DNA of 64,000 nt from Adiantum capillus-veneris (GCA_014529385.2 CM043943.1:105602855-105666854); one strand, 5' to 3'. Shown: positions 1 through 15,200, numbered from the stretch's first letter. Numbers and translations are program-made. The notes: generated by a model from the letters alone, not told the origin.

Positions 1-10
1 AGAAGCAGAG

Positions 11-32
11 CTAGAGGCATGAATGCCTCTAG
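11..32. repeat. Short near-perfect palindrome
   Basis: Two 10-bp arms (CTAGAGGCAT and its exact reverse complement) are separated by GA. It lies in otherwise unassigned DNA at the window edge, and nothing shows a function. Confidence 0.6.
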
Positions 33-203
33 CCAGAAAGGGAGGGCTAATGATGGCCGGCTTTCAAGAGCCGAAGCCATGGGAACTAGCCCCAATGCGG
101 GGAGCATTATAAAATTAAAACAAAACAAAAAAAAATTGTTATTTGCAGGCTGTCACCCTATCCCCCGCCCTCGGCACCACCCTCTCTCTCTCCTCCATTA
201 TCA

Positions 204-206
<3 letters not shown>

Positions 207-262
<56 letters not shown>

Positions 263-298
263 CACCCTTATACACACCCACACACACACACATACATA

Positions 299-339
<41 letters not shown>

Positions 340-466
340 CATACACACACACACACACACACATTCACATACACACACACACTCCCTCACACCTCTCTCT
401 CCATACACATATACACACTCTTACACACACACACACATTCACATACACACACACGCACTCCCTCAC

Positions 467-515
<49 letters not shown>
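207..515. repeat. (CT)n / (CA)n microsatellite cluster
   Basis: The cluster holds (TC)n at 207-257, (CT)n at 301-333 and (CT)n at 469-515. Between them are (CA)n-rich spacers containing repeated TCCATACACA-type blocks (about 335-362 and 400-440). Translations across it are pure Ser-Leu or His-Thr low complexity and are not genes. The last tract directly precedes a truncated LINE end. Confidence 0.95.
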
Positions 516-519
<4 letters not shown>

Positions 520-1332
520 ACTTTCTCCAAGTGAAGACACAAACACCCTACATGCTCTTACTTCTTGAGTCTGGATCGCTTCCCATTGAGGTCTTGGGCA
601 TGCAAAGGGTTGTGGAGTACATGCTTAAGACACAACGTAGCCCTTTGCATCGACTCCCTAGAATCGCATATGAAGCAAGTCAAAACGTCCAAAAGACATG
701 CAAGAGAAAAATACTAAGTTCATGGTGGATGCTTGACATCAAGAAATGGTTTGGAAGATGGGATGCATGTCACTTGGTCAATCATGCATCGATGGACTCC
801 CAAGTTAATGAGGCCTTTTTACAACGCCAATGTATCACGGCTTGGGAGAAATCCGGAGGTTCTCACTTCAGCCATTACACCACACACGTTGCCCCAAACT
901 ACAAATCTCTCTTCTTCTCTAAACGAGGTAACCAAACCCAACCCTACATCCTTGAGCCCATCCCGTTGAGTGCGATCCGCACCATTTCCTCCATTCGTCT
1001 TAGCTCCCATTCTCTACGCTGCGAGACAGGACATTGGGGCACTGGCGAGGTGTCTCATCGACTTTGCACCTTATGCCCTCGTCAAGTACGAGAGAGTGAG
1101 TACCATACACTACTTGAGTGTTCAGCTTTTGACCACATCAGGTCCTCTTTTCCCAATATATTCAGCCATGAGCTCTCCCTACATACCTTCCTCTCCCAAC
1201 CACGATGAGGACTCTCTATTGCGATGCTCATTTCATCCATTTTGAGCATCAAGAGTCACTTATGACCTCCACTCACACCATGTGACATGTTTATTTGGTC
1301 CCATAGATCATATTTGACCTCCGAGGATGATA

Positions 1333-1338
<6 letters not shown>
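516..1338 (+). mobile_element. 5'-truncated LINE copy A, bounded by (CT)n
   Basis: This is the 3' part of a non-LTR retrotransposon: the end of its reverse-transcriptase ORF (531-1208) and a short 3' untranslated part ending at 1338. It starts right after the (CT)n tract at 469-515 and ends directly at the (CT)n tract 1339-1391. The last 50 bp (GGTCCCATAG, then TTTGACCTCCGAGGATGATAA) recur just before (CT)n at 1788 and, more diverged, before (CT)n at 27965. That marks a shared element 3' end. No target duplication can be read because both flanks are (CT)n. Confidence 0.75.
531..1208 (+). pseudogene. LINE ORF2 C-terminal region (zinc-finger tail), broken
   Basis: The 225-residue translation matches the far C-terminal part of LINE ORF2 proteins, downstream of the reverse transcriptase. 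The clearest mark is a C-x2-C-x9-H-x4-C finger starting at CTLC and ending at HTLLEC (about 1067-1121). The same layout appears in the long LINE at about 27277-27330. The frame stops at a TGA after SQPR, where the sister copy at 1521-1772 has TGT and reads on as GLSIAT, so this stop is a later mutation. Endonuclease and RT domains are absent. The finger spacing plus the shared 3' end make the assignment firm. The clade is not resolved. Confidence 0.7.
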
Positions 1339-1394
<56 letters not shown>

Positions 1395-1415
1395 ATACAC
1401 ATACACACACTCTTA

Positions 1416-1473
<58 letters not shown>
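1339..1473. repeat. Two long (CT)n tracts
   Basis: (CT)n spans 1339-1391 and 1419-1473, separated by a 27-bp spacer of TTCCATACACATACACACAC type. The first tract abuts the 3' end of LINE copy A. The same spacer type recurs after the tracts at 257, 333, 1848 and 2095. Confidence 0.95.
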
Positions 1474-1480
<7 letters not shown>

Positions 1481-1520
1481 CACACACACACACTCTCTCG
1501 ACCTCAGCTCTCTATCTCTA

Positions 1521-1772
1521 TCGAGAGTCTGAGTACCACACACTACTAGAGTGCTCAGCTTTTGATCACATCCGAACTTGCTTCTCTCACATTTTCAGCC
1601 ATAACTTAGACCTACACACTTTCCTCTCCCAGCCAAAGTGTGGGCTCTCCATTGCGACTCTCATCACTACAATTTTGGAGCATCGAGAGTCACTCATCAT
1701 CCATACACATACTACATCACATGTAACTTTGGTCCCATAGGTCATATTTGACCTCCGAGGACGATAATAAAA
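1521..1772 (+). mobile_element. 5'-truncated LINE copy B
   Basis: This stretch is a close copy of 1088-1338, covering the ESEYHTLLEC finger half, the final coding stretch and the 3' end. It is preceded by (CT)n and (CA)n. It ends in TCCCATAGGTCATATTTGAC and a GATAATAAAA run leading into (TCTA)n and then (CT)n. Its reading frame (to 1740) lacks the premature TGA of copy A, so the two are independent insertions or a diverged duplication. It is far too short to encode anything functional. Confidence 0.7.
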
Positions 1773-1784
1773 TCTATCTATCTA

Positions 1785-1851
<67 letters not shown>

Positions 1852-1943
1852 ATAAACACACACACACACTCACAAGCACATATACACTCACAAACCCACA
1901 CACAAACACACTCGACCTCAGCTCTCTCTCTCTATCTCTCGCA

Positions 1944-1980
<37 letters not shown>

Positions 1981-2052
1981 CACACACACACTCTCTCGAC
2001 CTCAGCTCTCTATCTCTATCTCTCGCACTCCATCTCTCTCTTTCTCTCATTC

Positions 2053-2099
<47 letters not shown>

Positions 2100-2101
2100 A
2101 T

Positions 2102-2127
<26 letters not shown>
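1773..2127. repeat. (TCTA)n/(CT)n/(CA)n field with a repeated spacer
   Basis: (TCTA)n at 1773-1789 passes into (CT)n at 1788-1848. Further (CT)n tracts lie at 1949-1973 and 2057-2095, and (CA)n at 2101-2127. A spacer reading CTCGACCTCAGCTCTCT occurs at about 1497, 1912 and 1996, so microsatellite plus spacer has been duplicated as a unit. Confidence 0.9.
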
Positions 2128-2132
<5 letters not shown>

Positions 2133-2798
2133 AGCACATGCATGTACACACACATACATACACTACACGCATGAGCACATACATACACTATACGCATCAA
2201 CAATGCACACACACGCCACGTAGAGAAGCAAAAAAACCAGAAGAAAATGGACATCGATGCATCGAGAAAGGACACCAAAAACACGCGATGGTGACAACAA
2301 TTCAAGGAAAAGACGCCGAAGGCATGCCCCAGCCTGCACCGAAATCGATGAGCACGCTACACCAACGTACTAGTAAAGCCTGCGATTCGCTGGCATCTCG
2401 TCCATGACGCACTTCCTCAATAAACATCCGTAGGGTAATCCATTTTCTGTTTTCAAGCCAAACCTTATTAAAAAAATCATTTGTATTTTCCATTTCTCTT
2501 TAAGTGATGGTCACAAAGGCCCACCCAGAAGAATATCATTTTCTTATTTCTCCCAAAGCTTATATCAGTCAACCATCCGGGATCCGGCTGCCTGCTTTGT
2601 CTCTCCAGCTTAGGACCCTAAACCTAATCAGTGTATACTAAACTAATGCAGTGTGCACCTATAAAAGAGCACTAAGAGGTCATTATCGGGGCGTCAACAC
2701 TTGAAAGAGAGGCCATGCACACACACTGACTCCGAGGGTCACTACGCACAAGAGTAGGATCTCCGCACACATGAAATTTTCCTAGAGAATGCACTATA

Positions 2799-2800
<2 letters not shown>
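2128..2800. other. Unassigned DNA
   Basis: No coding frame, RNA gene or recognisable mobile element is visible. The only structure is a short stretch of ACATACATACAC-type repeats near 2140-2200. Confidence 0.5.
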
Positions 2801-5300
<2,500 letters not shown>

Positions 5301-5309
5301 ATGTTATTT

Positions 5310-7250
5310 TCACCCCCAAGAAAGGATAAAGACCTTGGTGAAATCCGCCAAGACTTTTTGAAATGATTGGCATGGTTCTTTTGTTGTGCTTGATAAGACC
5401 CATAAGCTTGACCTTTTTCTCAATAGTTTTCCAAAATTGCTTGCAAACTTGTCATTTGAGTCATTGTCAGTAGTAGCTTTGCATAATTCCTTCCAGAGTT
5501 TCCAAAGGTTACCTGCCTTATGGTTGGAGATGTTTTGACCATTATATCGGACTGGGTTTCCTTGGGTTGCTTTCTTCAAAAAGAGTGTGGCTTTTGTCCA
5601 CTCATTGACACTTGTTGGGCAATTTCATGGGGCTCCCCTGTGTTCTTTGCAGCAACAATTGACACATTTTCACCCCGTGACAGCCAATGGAATTCAGAAG
5701 TGCCCCCACCCTTTTGATCGCTTCCTTGGGCTTTTCCAATGGCTTCATTGTGAAATCCAATGGAATTCAAAAGTGCACCACCCTTTCGATCGCTTCTCCC
5801 ACAACACAACGGCTTCATTGTGAAAGCATAATCAATGTGGAGCTTCAATAGCCTATCAAAAATACGTATGAATACGTGTAATGTACAAAATTGTACATTT
5901 AATAAAGGAAAAGAAAGATTAGGATTCCAAGCATTGTCCTTTTGTGCACGATCTAGGGCATTGAGCATGGGACATCTCAAAACAGATGCTTCCTATTCTC
6001 TGCTTTCATCTCTGACGTCAAGATTTTTCAATCCTTTGTTTCCATCCTCTTGCCATGGAAGCATTGAAACTCTCTTTGCAGAGCTCTTGTGTGATTTTTG
6101 TCTGTTAGGTTTGTACCGCCGAGTGCAAAATGGAAAAGGAAAGAGAGAAGAAGCCCCTTGTTTGCAACGCCAAGTAAACACTTTATGGTCTTCAAGTCCC
6201 TGCTTAGGTGCCGCTCCACATCAAAGCTACCAAAATCCTCAACCTCCAACTTCTCAATTGCAAGTTGGAAGTGTATTACTTCTGTGATCCATGGAGTTCT
6301 CTCAAAATTCCATGAAAATACTTCATTAGTCTCTTTGGGCATCTCAATAGCACCCAACTACCAAATATCTTTCTTTGGTTGCACACAAAAAGATGGGGTG
6401 GGAGATGGGTCGACTGAATCTCTTTGTTTGGTTTGCTATAGAGCTTCATTCATAGAGTGACATTGAGCCTCTCTAACCTTTGACCTTTCACTATTTGACA
6501 CTCATCGAGTTTCAGTGCAAAAGTGACCTTTGTGCCAAGCACTGCAAAATAAGTAGAGGCAAGACCTTAGACTTCAAAGTCTACGATAAGAAGAACACAA
6601 CCAAAAGAAAAAAGTATATTGTGCACCTTCTTCTGGTAGCTCGTAGAATCTACGCATAGCTTTTTGAAGCCTTCTAAGGTCCACAAAAATATTGTTCCAC
6701 ACTGTGTAAGGGAAGCCCTTCCCCGAAGATCTTATGGAGTTTTTCCTACCTTTTTTCTTGCCTTTGATGTGCATGAAGCATAAAGCGAAGCTAGCATTGT
6801 GTCCTCAATGTGTAGGTATGTCCCAATGTGGGAACATACATATATTTTTTTTGTCTTCTATGCAAGGTTGACCTTGTGCGGAACGGAAAATAAGTTCTCC
6901 ACAATGCCACGCTCTTTGAGGGCATCCTTTAGGGGTTAAAAAATAGCCTTGTAGGCTTTGGTGTTGATCCCAGCTTTATCACAAGCTTGTTGCGTGTCAA
7001 CTTTACTAACCATATTTCTCAATTTGTGCATAACTTCCTTGGTGATTGCATCCCTAATATGCTTCCCCCCAGGTGATTGTAAGATAGAAATCACATCATG
7101 GATATTGAGACAACTAGTGAGAAGGTTGACTCGATCATCTTGGCTTGTTCCACCACATGCCTCCTGGATGAAGTTTCTAGCAACCAATAAGATAATGTTA
7201 GCGAATAATGTAAAGTAAAAATGTATCTTACAAGTGAAGAACAAACAACC
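5310..7250 (-). pseudogene. Unidentified decayed coding remnant
   Basis: Several adjacent minus-strand frames have protein-like composition and look like pieces of one broken coding sequence. Examples are about 7150-6936 (LNIHDVISILQSPGGKHIRD), about 6774-6600 (NNIFVDLRRLQKAMRRFYEL) and 5579-5310 (NLWKLWKELCKATTDNDSND). They are split by frameshifts and stops. I do not recognise the family. A transposon-derived polyprotein or a decayed multi-exon gene are both possible. The direct evidence is only residue composition and collinearity, so this is a weak call. Confidence 0.3.
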
Positions 7251-8340
7251 TTATGGTTATCACTCGTCGTTTGCGTACTCGACCCCAATGTGAAAGGGTT
7301 TCGATGGATGAAAACGTACGCTTGCACTCCCTTACACCAAGGGGTGTTTCTTTCAAATATGTGATGGTGTTGGCAAGCTTCACTGTATTGACTTGAAGAG
7401 CTTGACAGTCGTGCATTCACAAATGCAAAGAACCACATGCATCCATACACAACTGCTTGCAATAGCCTAACAAGCTTGCTTCTCTCCTCCCAAGATATTG
7501 AAGAAACTTTGAAAGGCTATTAAATGATGGATGAAAACCTCTTATACGATCATAACAGTACAAATGGCAATCCCACCCGAATGTCAACATTCGTCTCACC
7601 GACGGGAGAACGTTCCTGTGAAGACCTTTGCTCACCCTCTTGTGCAGCCTTAAGTGCAAACGCCATCAGTAAGCAAATATGTATGCTTTTGGTGTGCGGA
7701 GAATGTGATGGTGGAAGCAGATGAGTTGTGATTCCGTAAGCACCATGGCAACTGTTGCGTGAGAAAGCAAAGGATGAAAAGAGAGAGGGGGGAGGGAGGG
7801 ACATGAGAGGAGAGAAGGGGACGGGAGAGAGGGAGACAAAGGGTAGGAGGAGGAGAGAAGGAGACAGGGAGGGAGAGGATCAGAGAACAACGGGTTTTTT
7901 TTTTTAAGGGGGGTTCAAAAAAGTGGAATTTCAATGCTTGTAGGTTTTTTAAAAAAAGGTCAAAAAAATATTTTCTTGATATGTATATATGTTGGGAGAA
8001 GTTTTAAGTCAAAAATAAGTAAAAATGACTTTTCTGAAAAAAAGTCAAATGTTGGCCCTTAATGACCTACCTTTCTGTTGATGTGGCCACACTCCTTTAC
8101 TCCCTTCACTTTCAAAAAGCTAGAGAGAGAAAGTGACCTCCTATGTCCACATCCTATATGTGTCTTAAAAAAGGCTAGAAAAGCCTACTGAATGTCCTTG
8201 TCCACTTAACGCTACACAACATAGCTTTAATCCCTAAAAATTAGGATTCATTACAAGGCCCATGGAAAGTCCATATTTCTCCTAATGGTGTACATTTAGT
8301 GATACGTATTCTTATGATTTTCTTGTCCATGATGCATGTA
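7251..8340. other. Unassigned DNA, purine-rich patch
   Basis: At 7775-7880 the plus strand is strongly purine-rich (GAGAGGGGGGAGGGAGGG style) and is followed by poly-T and poly-A runs at 7895-7970. No supported gene is visible. Confidence 0.5.
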
Positions 8341-10480
8341 TGTCAGTTTGTTGTAGAGTCACATGTTTGACACTTTGATAGTAGTGCTACAAAAAACATC
8401 ACTTAGCATCATGGTTTGTTTACCTATGTCGAGGCTATCCCTCAAGAAATACAGTCACTTGTGCCAACAATGTCAGGTCAAGGGAGTTGGAAAGATTGTG
8501 TTAACTGCTACGAATAGCAATCCTTTCACACTTGTTGATGCACTTTATATATCAGGGATAAAAAAGAACCTTTTGTCTGTATTTGCACTTGAAAGACTTG
8601 GTCATGTTGCCAGATTTGTGCATGACAGATATACAGTACATTATCTCAGTTTTGGTGATGAAATTGTTGCATCTAGAATTTTGTGTCGTGGGTTGTATAA
8701 GATCACTTTGTATGAAAAGTGTGGATAGAATTTTACAAATGCAGTTGTGGATTCAAAGGTTGTTTCAGATGCCAAACCTTGGCATGCACATTTGGAACGC
8801 GAATTTGGCAAGTTTGTTGCGTTTGTAAAAATTTGATATGATTGTTTCTTTGATGCTTCTTGAAGCATCTTCTAAACATGTTCATGAAGGCTGTATTTTG
8901 GGTAAGATATAGTGTTCAAAGTTTCCAAAGGATGGTTCATTAAGGGCTACATGTAGGTACTTGTGCATATTGATGTTTGTGGACTGGCCTATGTAAACTC
9001 CATCCTCAGGTAATTACATGTACTTCGTAACTTTTACATGTACTTCGTAACTTTCATTGATGATTTCTCAGGCATACATAGGTGTATCTGCTTAAAGCTA
9101 AGTCTGAAGTGTTCATGTGTTTCAAGCAATTTTTTATTATGGCTGAAAATGTCTTTAACTGTACTATAGGCACCCTCAATTCAAATCGGGGGGGAATGTA
9201 TATGTCTCATAAATTTAATGCAATTTTGGCTAGTCATGGGATAAAACACCAGTATACAATGCCGTAAAACATCAGCAAAATGATGTTTCTAAAAGGAAAA
9301 GAATATATTTTACATAGATGGCACGATCTATAGTCAAAAGAAAAGGTTTACCACAAGTGTTTAGGCTTTAGACTCTCATGTGTGCTACTTATATATAACA
9401 TATGTCCTATCAAAACCTTGCAATCTATTACTCCTTATTATGAAGCATGGCATGATAAGAATCCATCTATTGATCACACGTGCGTTTTTCGTTGTTTAGC
9501 TTATGATTTGATGCCATAAACGTAGTACAAAACATTGGATGATAAAACTATCGAATACATTTTTATTGGTTACGATCCTGAAAGTAAATATTAGAGGTTA
9601 TACCATCCACAAACAAAACATATTTTGGTTTCACAAGATGTTCTATTTGTGGAAGATTCTGTTTAGCCTTGATCAAAGAGAGTGATATGAGCTCATGTGA
9701 CATTTACGACACTTTGTTGCCTCTTTTTAATGGTGGAAACTTGAATGTAAGTTCTAATGAGGCACATGTATAACCTATGGGGGTTTTTGAAATGTTACAG
9801 ATCGGCATGTTTTTAATGCAGATGTATTGATGTACTTCATGTGGAAAGGGGTGAGAATGAAGACGCTAGGGGTATGCCAAAATGGCTAGTGCATACTTTG
9901 CATGATAGTAAATTGGATGCACCTATGTCTAATAGTACTCCTTCAAGTTCTTGCCATGCATCATAAGCGTGTTATGCTTTGGATGTTTCCAGTTTATGTG
10001 ATGAAGAGGAGCCTCTTTTTTTTATGAACCAAAAAACTCAAAAAATTGGATGACTGCAATGCAATCAAAATATGATGCATTGATAAAGAACAAAACATGG
10101 ACTTTATGTGATTTTCCACTAGCAAAAAGACCATTCGTACAAAGTGCATTTAGAACTATATGTAAATCGATGGTGAGATTGCTCATTGCAAGGTTAAGAC
10201 CTGTTGCAAAAGGTTATGCACAACACAAAAAGGCATTGACAATGAAGAGACTTTTGCTCCCACTTCTTGTTGAACCGTTGTTCATTTTCTACGTGCATTG
10301 GCAACTCATTTTGGATGGAATGTAGATCAATCTGCTTTCTTGAATGGTGATATATCTAAGTAAGTAAATGTAACGCAGCCTCATCATTTTGTCAAGAAAG
10401 GACAAGAAAGAAAGCTTTGTATGGGCTGAAGCAGTCTCCTCATGCTTGGTATGAGAAAGCTGACACTCTTTACATAACAT
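8341..10480 (+). pseudogene. Decayed Ty1/copia polyprotein remnant
   Basis: Copia domains occur in order but in scattered frames. A GAG-pre-integrase segment lies at about 8509-8728 (TLVDALYISGIKKNLLSVFA), an integrase part at about 9100-9267 (HKFNAILASHGIKHQY), the start of the RT region at about 10040-10150 (MTAMQSKYDALIKNKTWTLC), and the MYGLKQSPHAWYEKAD segment at 10417-10464. These align with the minus-strand copia at 41-46 kb, so the two belong to the same or a sister family. Many stops and indels are present. A 20-bp piece (TACATGTACTTCGTAACTTT) is duplicated at about 9012-9052. No LTRs could be delimited. It lies about 1.1 kb beyond the 3' end of the CRCK-like gene. Confidence 0.75.
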
Positions 10481-11574
10481 GTGAGCAATCAAAGATGAAA
10501 CTTGCTACAATAGAGTTCCATGGATTCAAGAGGGTTGACCTTTCACCTCTATTTTCAGTCGAAAACAAGAGTATTTCTCACGAGCCAATTTCTGCCATAG
10601 ACCCAATCAAGGAAGAGCTGAAACAAGACCTCTTGTAAATAATCATGATTGTTGAGTGGAAATTACCTCCTCCCTATGTGGGAATGTGCAACTAGTGATC
10701 TACAACAATGCGAAAGAAATAAGAGCCAATATTCAAAAAGCCAAAAGACAATTTAAACATAAAAAGATTGGATGCTACGCGCAGCGAATTGTAATGAACA
10801 ATTTGAAAACCGAAAATTTATGATAAGCAATGAGCTGCAATAATACCAAACATGCAAATAATCGTTGAATGATGCCATTGATCTCATACAGGAAGTACGC
10901 CTCGAAAACAATCTATTCGAAGTAATATTGCAAATGTAGTTGTCATCAACCTTTCTTTGTCCTCATGGAGTCCTATTTCAAATAATTACATGAGCAAAAT
11001 TCAGGAATCTTCATTAAATTTATGAAAAACTCAAAAACTGAGCAAAAGCTTTACTATATCCAACATATCTTTGAAACTAGCAATGCAACCAAATTAGAAA
11101 ATTCAAATGCATGTAAAATTAATCTATTAATCGAAAGACATAGATGATAATTGTCAATCACAAACTCTTAAACTGCAGAGGGTTCCAGCCTAGCACTAAG
11201 AGAGTAAAAAGTGAAGCGTAAGTACAGGATAACCATAAACAGAAACAGAAGTTTTCTCTGATTATTTTAAAGCTTTCTGACGTGTTGCTAGCCAGATACA
11301 ACAATAACAAGCAGAAATTTCTATTGCTTATTGAAAGTGCTACAATATATCACACATATAAACACCCAGAAATGCACAGATCAATAAAAGAATCAATATG
11401 ATGTGAAAATTGGTTGTCTCACTTATCATCTCCAACTAGCCCTACACTAAGGCCTAAACAAGCATTATGCTTTTTTTTGCTTTGTCTTACAAAGTATGAT
11501 CTCTTCAGTCTTCAATAAGTTGTTCAAACCCCGTTAGAGCCCAACTAAGACGGAGTGATTGGAAGCACAAACAC
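10481..11574. other. 3' flank of the kinase gene
   Basis: This is AT-rich DNA without a supported gene. The segment next to 11575 should contain the 3' untranslated region and polyadenylation site of the minus-strand kinase gene, but I cannot place them precisely. Confidence 0.5.
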
Positions 11575-11799
11575 TCAGCCCCTCCTGGATCCGCCGTTCT
11601 GTGATCGCTGACAATCCTTGCGAACCATCCATAGAAATTCAGAAACCTTTTTCATCGTTGGTCTCTCCTGCCTCGTCGGTGCTACACATTGAAATGCCAC
11701 CTCAAACATTTTCTCAACAGCAAAAAGAGCATCTGTAGAGACGTCCATTCTAGGGTCCACAAGCTCTTCGACTCTACCTTTTTGAAACTTCCCATAAGC
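11575..11799 (-). CDS. CRCK: CRCK-like gene, exon 6 (C-lobe end)
   Basis: The acceptor is TATGTGCAG before GCTTATGGG. The exon encodes [19 protein letters not shown], the QERPTMKKV helix and LWMVRKD, and ends at a stop after SRRG. The sequence is collinear with known CRCK C-termini. Confidence 0.92.
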   Translation of the reverse strand, partial: AYGKFQKGRVEELVDPRMDVSTDALFAVEKMFEVAFQCVAPTRQERPTMKKVSEFLWMVRKDCQRSQNGGSRRG

Positions 11800-12182
11800 C
11801 TGCACATACGTAAAATTGTAATTAGGCACCACTCCAGTAATCAGCTCTTTGGAGTATCCTAGAAATACTAACCCAGCGGAGAGTAATCCTTTCATCAATA
11901 TGCCTGTCATGCTCAATCGGCCTTCTGCCAGTAAGAAGCTCTATCATTAGGACACCGAAGGCATACACATCGGACTTCGATGATAGTTTATAAGTTTTCA
12001 GGTACTCAGGATCCAAATATCCAGCTGTTCCTTTTACTTGAGTTACCACATGTGTGGCTCCTGAATCCAAAGGCCCAATTCTGGAGAATCCAAAATCTGC
12101 AACTTTGGCCCTGACACTGTCCGTCAGCAAAATATTCGAGGCCTTCACGTCTCTGTGAATAATGGGTTCACCTATAAAATGT

Positions 12183-12253
<71 letters not shown>

Positions 12254-15200
12254 GCCTATGGGACTACACTCAAAGTTGCTACCTGGAATTGTAATGGATC
12301 TATGTGTCTTGATGTAGGTGCTTTTGAGGAGAGTTTTTCCGGGAGAGACATCATCTTCGGGCCCCTGGGCAGTCTATGCCTCACATTAGTGGATACAGAT
12401 GGGAGACAGCCTGTAGACAAGAGACACGATCGGAGCACAGCGGGCGGGGCTCGGGAGGAGTGGCAGTGTTATTCAGGGAGGAGTTGCAGCCATTGATACA
12501 TATAGCTCACAGGGATGAGCAAGCTACGTACATGTGGGTGAGATTGAGAGCAAAGACAGGCAGATATCTTTACATTGCTATTTGCTACTTTCCCCCGAGT
12601 ACGTCAGTATATGCACCACCTAAAGGACAATCCCCCTTTTCTATCTTGGATGATGACGTATGGGAGTTCTCTAGAGATGGTGACATTATCATTCGAGGGG
12701 ACTTCAATGCTAGGATTGCCCATCATCAGACAGTGTTTTATGATACCTCAGACGAGATGCTGAGAGAGTTGGATGTGGTGGAGACGGGCCTATCTAGACT
12801 ATCGCAGGATGGGGAATATACTGAATATGGACAGCACTTGATAGACATGGGGACTGCACATGGATTGGCCATCTTGAATGGCCTACAGAGATTTCCCGCT
12901 GCGGGAGGTTTCACATACTTTCCACACAAACACGGAGCCAGCACAGTGGATTATGTCATGGCACAACCGAGCCTCATCTCTAGTATCCAGGATCTCACTA
13001 TTGGGCCCAGACCTGTTGGGGTGGCAGTGGATCATGCTCTTGTGTCGTTGACCATCTCTTTCCAGTTCAGTGTAGCACACAGGCCACGCGCTACACCTTC
13101 ACGCGGGAGACGGACTCTGTATACATAGATGGGATATACAGACGCTTGTGCACTGAGGAGCCAAGACGACCTCTGGAGGAGCTTACTACTATACTGACAC
13201 AGACTTTACATGATGCAGCAGCAAAGGCATACCCACACACTCAGCCTGAGCAGAGACGCCGTTCTGGGAGCATGCCCCAGAACAGCTGGTATGATGCGGA
13301 ATGAAACCGGCCTGTTCAATTCAAAAAGGGCGGTAGACTTTAAACTTAAACCTTATTTGCTTTCACCCATTTAATTTGTCGTCCACTTTACCTGTACTTT
13401 CAAGACACAACACGGGGGAAAGGGATACAGGCTGCTAGAATGCACCTGTATGAGAAGACCGACACCAGATTGGCCCCTAACTTAGGCGCCCCTTTCGGTA
13501 TTTCTTTATTGTTCAACAGAGGGAATAAACGTTGTGGTTCCCTACAAGCTGCCCCGCACACACTTGGCTGAATTTCAACTGTTCCGGCCCGATTTCGACA
13601 GCATAACTGTACTAGGACCCTTCACAGTTAGTATTCCCACGCATTGACCGACTCTCCCGACGCATACGGGCACTTTGCAAAACCTGGCGAGAATCTGCAG
13701 CACACTGAATTCTCTGTTTTCAGCCCCGAAAATGCGCCAGATCACCTGTACAGCGGTCCCCTCGCGTCCCCGAACCTCCTGGGGATATTAGGGACAACAG
13801 GCTGTAATTTACTGTTTCGGGCTCCGTTTCGCCTGCTGGTTGTTGCCAAATTGGCTTTATCTGACAGAAAAATAATTCTAAATGAATTATTGGATTTATA
13901 AGTGAGAGGGTTTTCTCGCTTGGAACACCAAGGAAAAATAAGTCTAAATGAATTATTGGAATTTTAAGTGAGAGAGTTTTTCTCACTGGAGACATCCGAG
14001 TACAGAATATTCCTAGTGCGTCATTCAGAGTAATGACGGGAGCACTATGAAAGGGAATATCTATAAGGCCACCAGGAACGGGTACTTCTGATGCGTCACA
14101 TCGGATGGGTGACAGGGAGCATCGGAAAGAAGTATTCGACCATCCGGGAACGGACATCTCTGATGTGTCATAGGATGGGTGACATAGAGCATCGTGAAGG
14201 AGATTGTACCGTAAGTTCGGTAGAAAAGGACTAGGTGATGGGTATTCTTGATGCGTCACAAGGTGGGTGACAGGTGCATCGGAAAGGGAATATCCATAGT
14301 CGGGAGGAAATTCCGAACTGTGTTAGAATTGTGCACAAGGAAAAGCAAGCACTTGAATGAAGATGGGTTCAGAGGAAACTTTGAGGAAAAACACATGCTT
14401 TCTGAGAAAGCGAGATTGCTTTTCGGGAAAGCAGATGCTTTCCCGCGAGGAAGTCTTTGCCTGCATTGCAACTGTGCATGTGATTGCATCCAGGGACGCC
14501 TGGGAAGTGTTGTGAAAGCATTGTTTTTAACTTATACGGTTTTATTGAGTTTTTGGGCAGGTTCAGACTATTTTTAAAATACGCCGGCCGCCCACTTAAT
14601 AAGTGGGCAGCCATCTGATAAATAAGGCAACAGATCAGCCAGCGTTTTCTCTCTCTCTTTTTCTGGCAGAACGGGAAAAAAAAAAAATTTAAAAAAAAAA
14701 AAACGGCCGCGATCTCTACGCGAGCAGCTATTCGTGCCTGTGGCTAGGAGCTATAAAAGCATCACATGCCCTCACTCAGAGAGGAGGACCAATCTTTGCA
14801 AGGAGGAGATGCTACTGCAGATTTCAGCCATAAAGAAGACGTTGCCAGTGATGCCCATGGCTGCCCCAAGTGTACCAGATGTCGCCAAGACCCAGTGCAC
14901 GAGTTCCCTCGCGAAGAAGTGCCTACGAACCGTGTTTCCATCGCGACAAGTTGCTGTTTTTCTCTGTTTTCAGCCCATAAACGTCGTAGACGGGGCTGAT
15001 TTACGAGAAGGAACCCGAGAACACACCTCTTTTGTGTGTAGGATTGGAAGAGAGGATTTTTCTATGTAAAGATCTCTTCCGGGGAATTTCTTTTCGAGAA
15101 CGGAGTTGCGTTTCGAGCGTCGAGACTTTGAAGGTAACGTTTTTTCATGTTATGATCTTTGAGTATTTGATTGCAGGTGTACTTCCTCTTCGTGAGGGAG

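Noticed and set aside
19..568. Open frames of Ser-Leu or His-Thr repeats
   Set aside because: They are translations of (CT)n and (CA)n microsatellites. The same kind of frame appears at 1256-1543, 1778-2050, 27745-28107, 56268-56564 and elsewhere.
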